Shown: positions 61,173 through 64,000 of the stretch, piece after piece
Layout: every line of letters starts with the position of its first letter
How positions within the stretch are numbered: position 1 is the stretch's first letter
Assembly: GCA_009103225.1 (NCBI GenBank)
Contig: RHPI01002069.1
Location: forward strand, 894,802 to 958,801
Length of the DNA stretch: 64,000 bases
Source: Chlorokybus atmophyticus
Taxonomy: Eukaryota; Streptophyta; Chlorokybophyceae; Chlorokybales; Chlorokybaceae
Direction of reading: 5' to 3'
Program-made: the position numbers and the translations under genes
The notes under the pieces: model-generated
What the model was told of the DNA's origin: nothing
What the model saw: only the letters and a program-made list of their open reading frames with translations
The model's database searches: none

Positions 61173-62108
61173 TGGATGCAAAACCAGACCCACCCAACCT
61201 GTCTTGCACCTGTTGAACCTCATAACGCACCTGTCGACTAGCTAGGAGTTGCGATAAGGCGCATATGCGTAAGTGCACGAGCGCACATACTACCACATAG
61301 TATTATACTAACCCGAGGTAAACGCTGAAGCAATGCCATGGCATACTCTGCAAGTGCTCATGCATTTGGACTGGCTCAAAGTCGTGGTATGTTGTGGTAC
61401 CGTGCTCTCCACCCCAACCACAGCCATAGCCATCCCCAAAAAGCCCACACACCCAACCCTGATCACCTGAGGTAGAAGTAGCGCCACAGTCAACAAGTTA
61501 CCGTGTGTCCGCCTGCCCTTTGCACCACCTACATGTGCATAGTTCTTCATTGTTATATCAAAGTCAAGTGCTCTGTGACCTATGGTACCACCAAACCGTA
61601 GCAATTAAGCTCCAGGAGGAAGCCGCAAATGAGAACGAAACTCGCGCAGACTGGATGGGAATGACTGCGTCATTGTCCTTCGTGTAATGTGATGCAATAG
61701 TGTTGAACACATCGCAAAATCGCGCGATTGAAACCCAATGTACTTGCCGGATTTTGCGCAGTGCGGCAATGTGATAACTTTGAGTCACATACGACTTCTA
61801 GTGCGTACTGTTGGTCCTGGCATACGCAGCGCCTCTGGATGCACGCGAGTCAGCCTCAGCGCAAGTGACTGACAATGAATGTCCACAATCGCATTTTGTA
61901 TATGCAATATCGAGCAAAATATTGTATGTTGACAAACCATTGTGTCTTGTCATATTGTGCAAGAAGCAAAACAGCAGCGTGCACCACACAAGAGCAGAGA
62001 CATCCCACACACGTCTGTTCACGGCTGATGATGGCACTGACAATCACAATGAAGCATCCATACCGATGCCAAGCACACAGGAGCCCACACTATTCGCTCC
62101 AACACACG
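61173..62108. other. Convergent intergenic interval
   Basis: Lies between the PC-esterase (+) and CIAO1 (-) stop codons. No coding region, RNA gene or repeat could be supported. Confidence 0.45.
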
Positions 62109-63722
62109 TCACGTTCCTTCGCACTGCCCGTCACGGTCATACTGCAGCTCCCATATCTTGATCACGCCGTCATCACCCGCAGACGCGAGCACCCGCGGGT
62201 CTTTCGGATGCCAACGCACGCAGTTCACGTCACCCTCGTGGGCAGACACCCGTGTTGCCACAAGCGCACAACACGATGAAGAAGAAGAAGAAGGAGGAGA
62301 AGAAGAGGGTGAGGAGGTGGTCACTTCTTCTTCTTGTTGTCGCTCACGGAACACGCGGACGGTGTTGTCCCCGGCAGCGGATGCGATGAGGTTGTCCCGC
62401 GACCAGTCGACGGAGAAGATGGTGCGCGTGTGTTCATCCACCACAACGCCACGCTTGCGCCATCGCGCTTGTTGCTGGTCGGAGAAGTCGTTGTTGTTGC
62501 TGTTGTTGGGGTCGCGGGACCAGATGATGACGGACTTGTCGTCACTGCACGAGACGAAGCGCTGCGCGTCCGGCGCAAAGGCCATACCCCACACAGTGGA
62601 CGTGTGGCCGGCGAGCGTCTGCACGCAAGCCCAATCGTCCTCGTTGGGATCCTCAGCCCAAACCTGTACAAAACACGAGCTGTTGATAATGAATGTTGGA
62701 TCACAATAAACACACGCTGCAGACGAACCTTGATGGTGTCGTCGTACGATGTGGAGAACAGGAGGTCTTCGTTCGGGTGCCAACATACCGACTTGACGTC
62801 CTGTGGCCACAACTGTCGGTTAGCACAGCAAGAAATTTTGCTGTGGGTTTTGTTGAAGAGAGCGCGTGTGTACCTGCGAGTGTCCGTGGAGGACCGACAC
62901 GCACTCGAACTCGTCCCCGGTGGCGGCCTCCCATATCCACACGCTCTTGTCGCGGCTGCACGTGGCCAGCAGCGCGCCGGAGGGACTCCACGCCACGCTC
63001 TTCACCTCGTTCTCATGGCCCTGGAAGTCAACAAGAGAGACACAGAGGACTGTGTGAAGAAGTGCACACGCATACGCATGCATACCCACGCGCACGCCCG
63101 CCCACACACAAAGACAGCTGCTCAGTGTTTGTTTACGAATGTCGTGCCTCGAGTGTTGCGATGCACTCGTAGTCCCCTCCTACGCTATCGACCGCTTCCC
63201 ATATGGCGGTGGTGGCGTCGAAGCTGGCGGTGGCCAGCCGCTTGCCCGACGGCGACCACGCCACGCTGCGCACCGTGCGGGTGTGCTGGTCCTCCAACTG
63301 AGCCTGCCAGGAGGGGAGGCACGCGATGCGTACACATGAGCACATTGTCTGTTTGCTTCAATAGCTCGCACAACTGCCATTCTCAACCCAAACGACATTT
63401 GTGCAAGAGTGAGAACCAACACTGACCGTGCACATGCAAGCATGCATGCGCACGTGCATGTGCGATTACCTGCACAAGCGTGCAGGCTTAGGACTGCATT
63501 TGTCTACGCATGGACCTCCCCGTAGCTATGTTCCAACAACTCACATACACACCCAAATACCTTACATGGTGTGTGGGTACTCACCTTGCATACCCATCTT
63601 GATCCTGGCCCCCCCTCTCTCCCCCACACGCGCGCGGTCTTGTCGCCCCCGCAGGACGCGAGCAGCGAGCCGTTGGGCGACCACGCCACGTTCCACACGC
63701 GGTCCGTGTGACCCTCAAGCAC
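62109..63722 (-). CDS. CIAO1: CIAO1/Cia1, WD40 protein of cytosolic Fe-S assembly (start outside or unresolved)
   Basis: WD40 beta-propeller of the CIA targeting complex, which hands Fe-S clusters to cytosolic and nuclear apoproteins. Exons in transcript order: 63722-63585, 63303-63148, 63020-62874, 62800-62729, 62663-62109, giving 355 residues. All seven blades are visible ([91 protein letters not shown]). Only about ten N-terminal residues are missing; no upstream exon could be placed, so the ATG probably lies beyond 64000. The last exon has an extra loop in blade 6-7 made of Glu and then Ser/Pro runs (62280-62340). Intron 2 of this model needs a GC donor (GAG|GCACGA). Confidence 0.93.
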
Positions 63723-64000
63723 CTGACCCCGGAACACCCCACCCCGCGTTCACCACAACATGCACGTGTGACGAGGACGACAGAGGACTGTGCGCGATGA
63801 GCTCGCATACACGCAATGTGCGTGAGATGCACTCGCAGCGTAGGAGCCGGAAAACACTCGGGGAGGCTTTGTGAGTGTAAACTTGCGGGCAAAGCATGTT
63901 GTTGTCGTTGTTGTTGTCGTAGTGGGCAAGTGCAAAATATGTCCTTGGCCAAACAACAGACCAACACAACCATGGTATGCACAAGCAAACAGCATTAAGC
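63723..64000. other. Window edge: intron or 5' flank of CIAO1
   Basis: No exon with a start codon in the right phase was found. Contains a short (GTT/GTC)n-like tract at 63900-63925. Confidence 0.4.

Noticed and set aside
60974-61216. Alternative last exon of the PC-esterase starting at the earlier CAG near 60995
   Set aside because: It also keeps frame, but gives a low-similarity His/Pro/Arg-rich tail. The acceptor at 61045 gives a more natural C-terminus.

Overview
The window reads as nuclear DNA of a green alga, most likely chlorophyte-like. Genes are intron-rich with GT-AG (rarely GC-AG) introns. Protein families are plant-like: XEG113-type arabinosyltransferase, PC-esterase/TBL, GLYR, APC13/BONSAI, UBA-UIM-UBX and malate synthase. 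Several genes carry TGTAA just past the stop, the usual chlorophyte polyadenylation signal. Intergenic DNA is full of GCATGC/ATGCAT palindromes, long GA/CT/GT microsatellites and transposon remains. Three runs of N mark assembly joins. All exon models below come from reading frames, splice-site consensus and family conservation; no transcript evidence was available.

Layout. 1-2.1 kb: broken 3' end of a Ty3/gypsy chromovirus with its LTR, then a gag-type zinc-knuckle fragment beside an N gap. 2.9-5.4 kb (+): CAD-family alcohol dehydrogenase, followed by a 0.47-kb GA tract. 7.8-10.8 kb (+): CtlX-like guanidine-modifying hydrolase with a long N-terminal extension. 11.8-14.3 kb (-): RCC1-repeat protein, probably mitochondrial. 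14.9-15.5 kb (+): APC13, a 65-residue anaphase-promoting-complex subunit. 17.0-19.5 kb (-): SAP30BP/HCNGP homologue. 19.5-28.5 kb: transposon- and repeat-rich interval with a CT tract, a pogo-like MITE, a solo LTR, short interspersed elements and perfect hairpins, plus one weak ORF. 28.5-30.9 kb (-): glyoxylate/succinic semialdehyde reductase. 31.1-34.7 kb (+): GT77 glycosyltransferase. 37.1-39.7 kb (-): malate synthase. 41.2-42.9 kb (+): isocitrate lyase. 45.3-46.8 kb (+): YtqB-type SAM methyltransferase. 47.8-51.3 kb (-): ABCE1/RLI1. 51.7-55.0 kb (+): UBA-UIM-UBX protein. 58.6-61.2 kb (+): secreted PC-esterase. 62.1-63.7 kb (-): CIAO1, with its start codon apparently off the window.

How they fit together. 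The clearest functional grouping is glyoxylate metabolism. Isocitrate lyase makes glyoxylate and malate synthase consumes it. The two genes are divergent across a 1.4-kb shared upstream region, and glyoxylate reductase lies about 6 kb beyond malate synthase. A second pairing is CIAO1, which delivers Fe-S clusters, and ABCE1, a classic Fe-S client, about 11 kb apart. ABCE1 and the UBX gene also share a short divergent promoter. No virus, CRISPR array, toxin gene or rRNA was seen.
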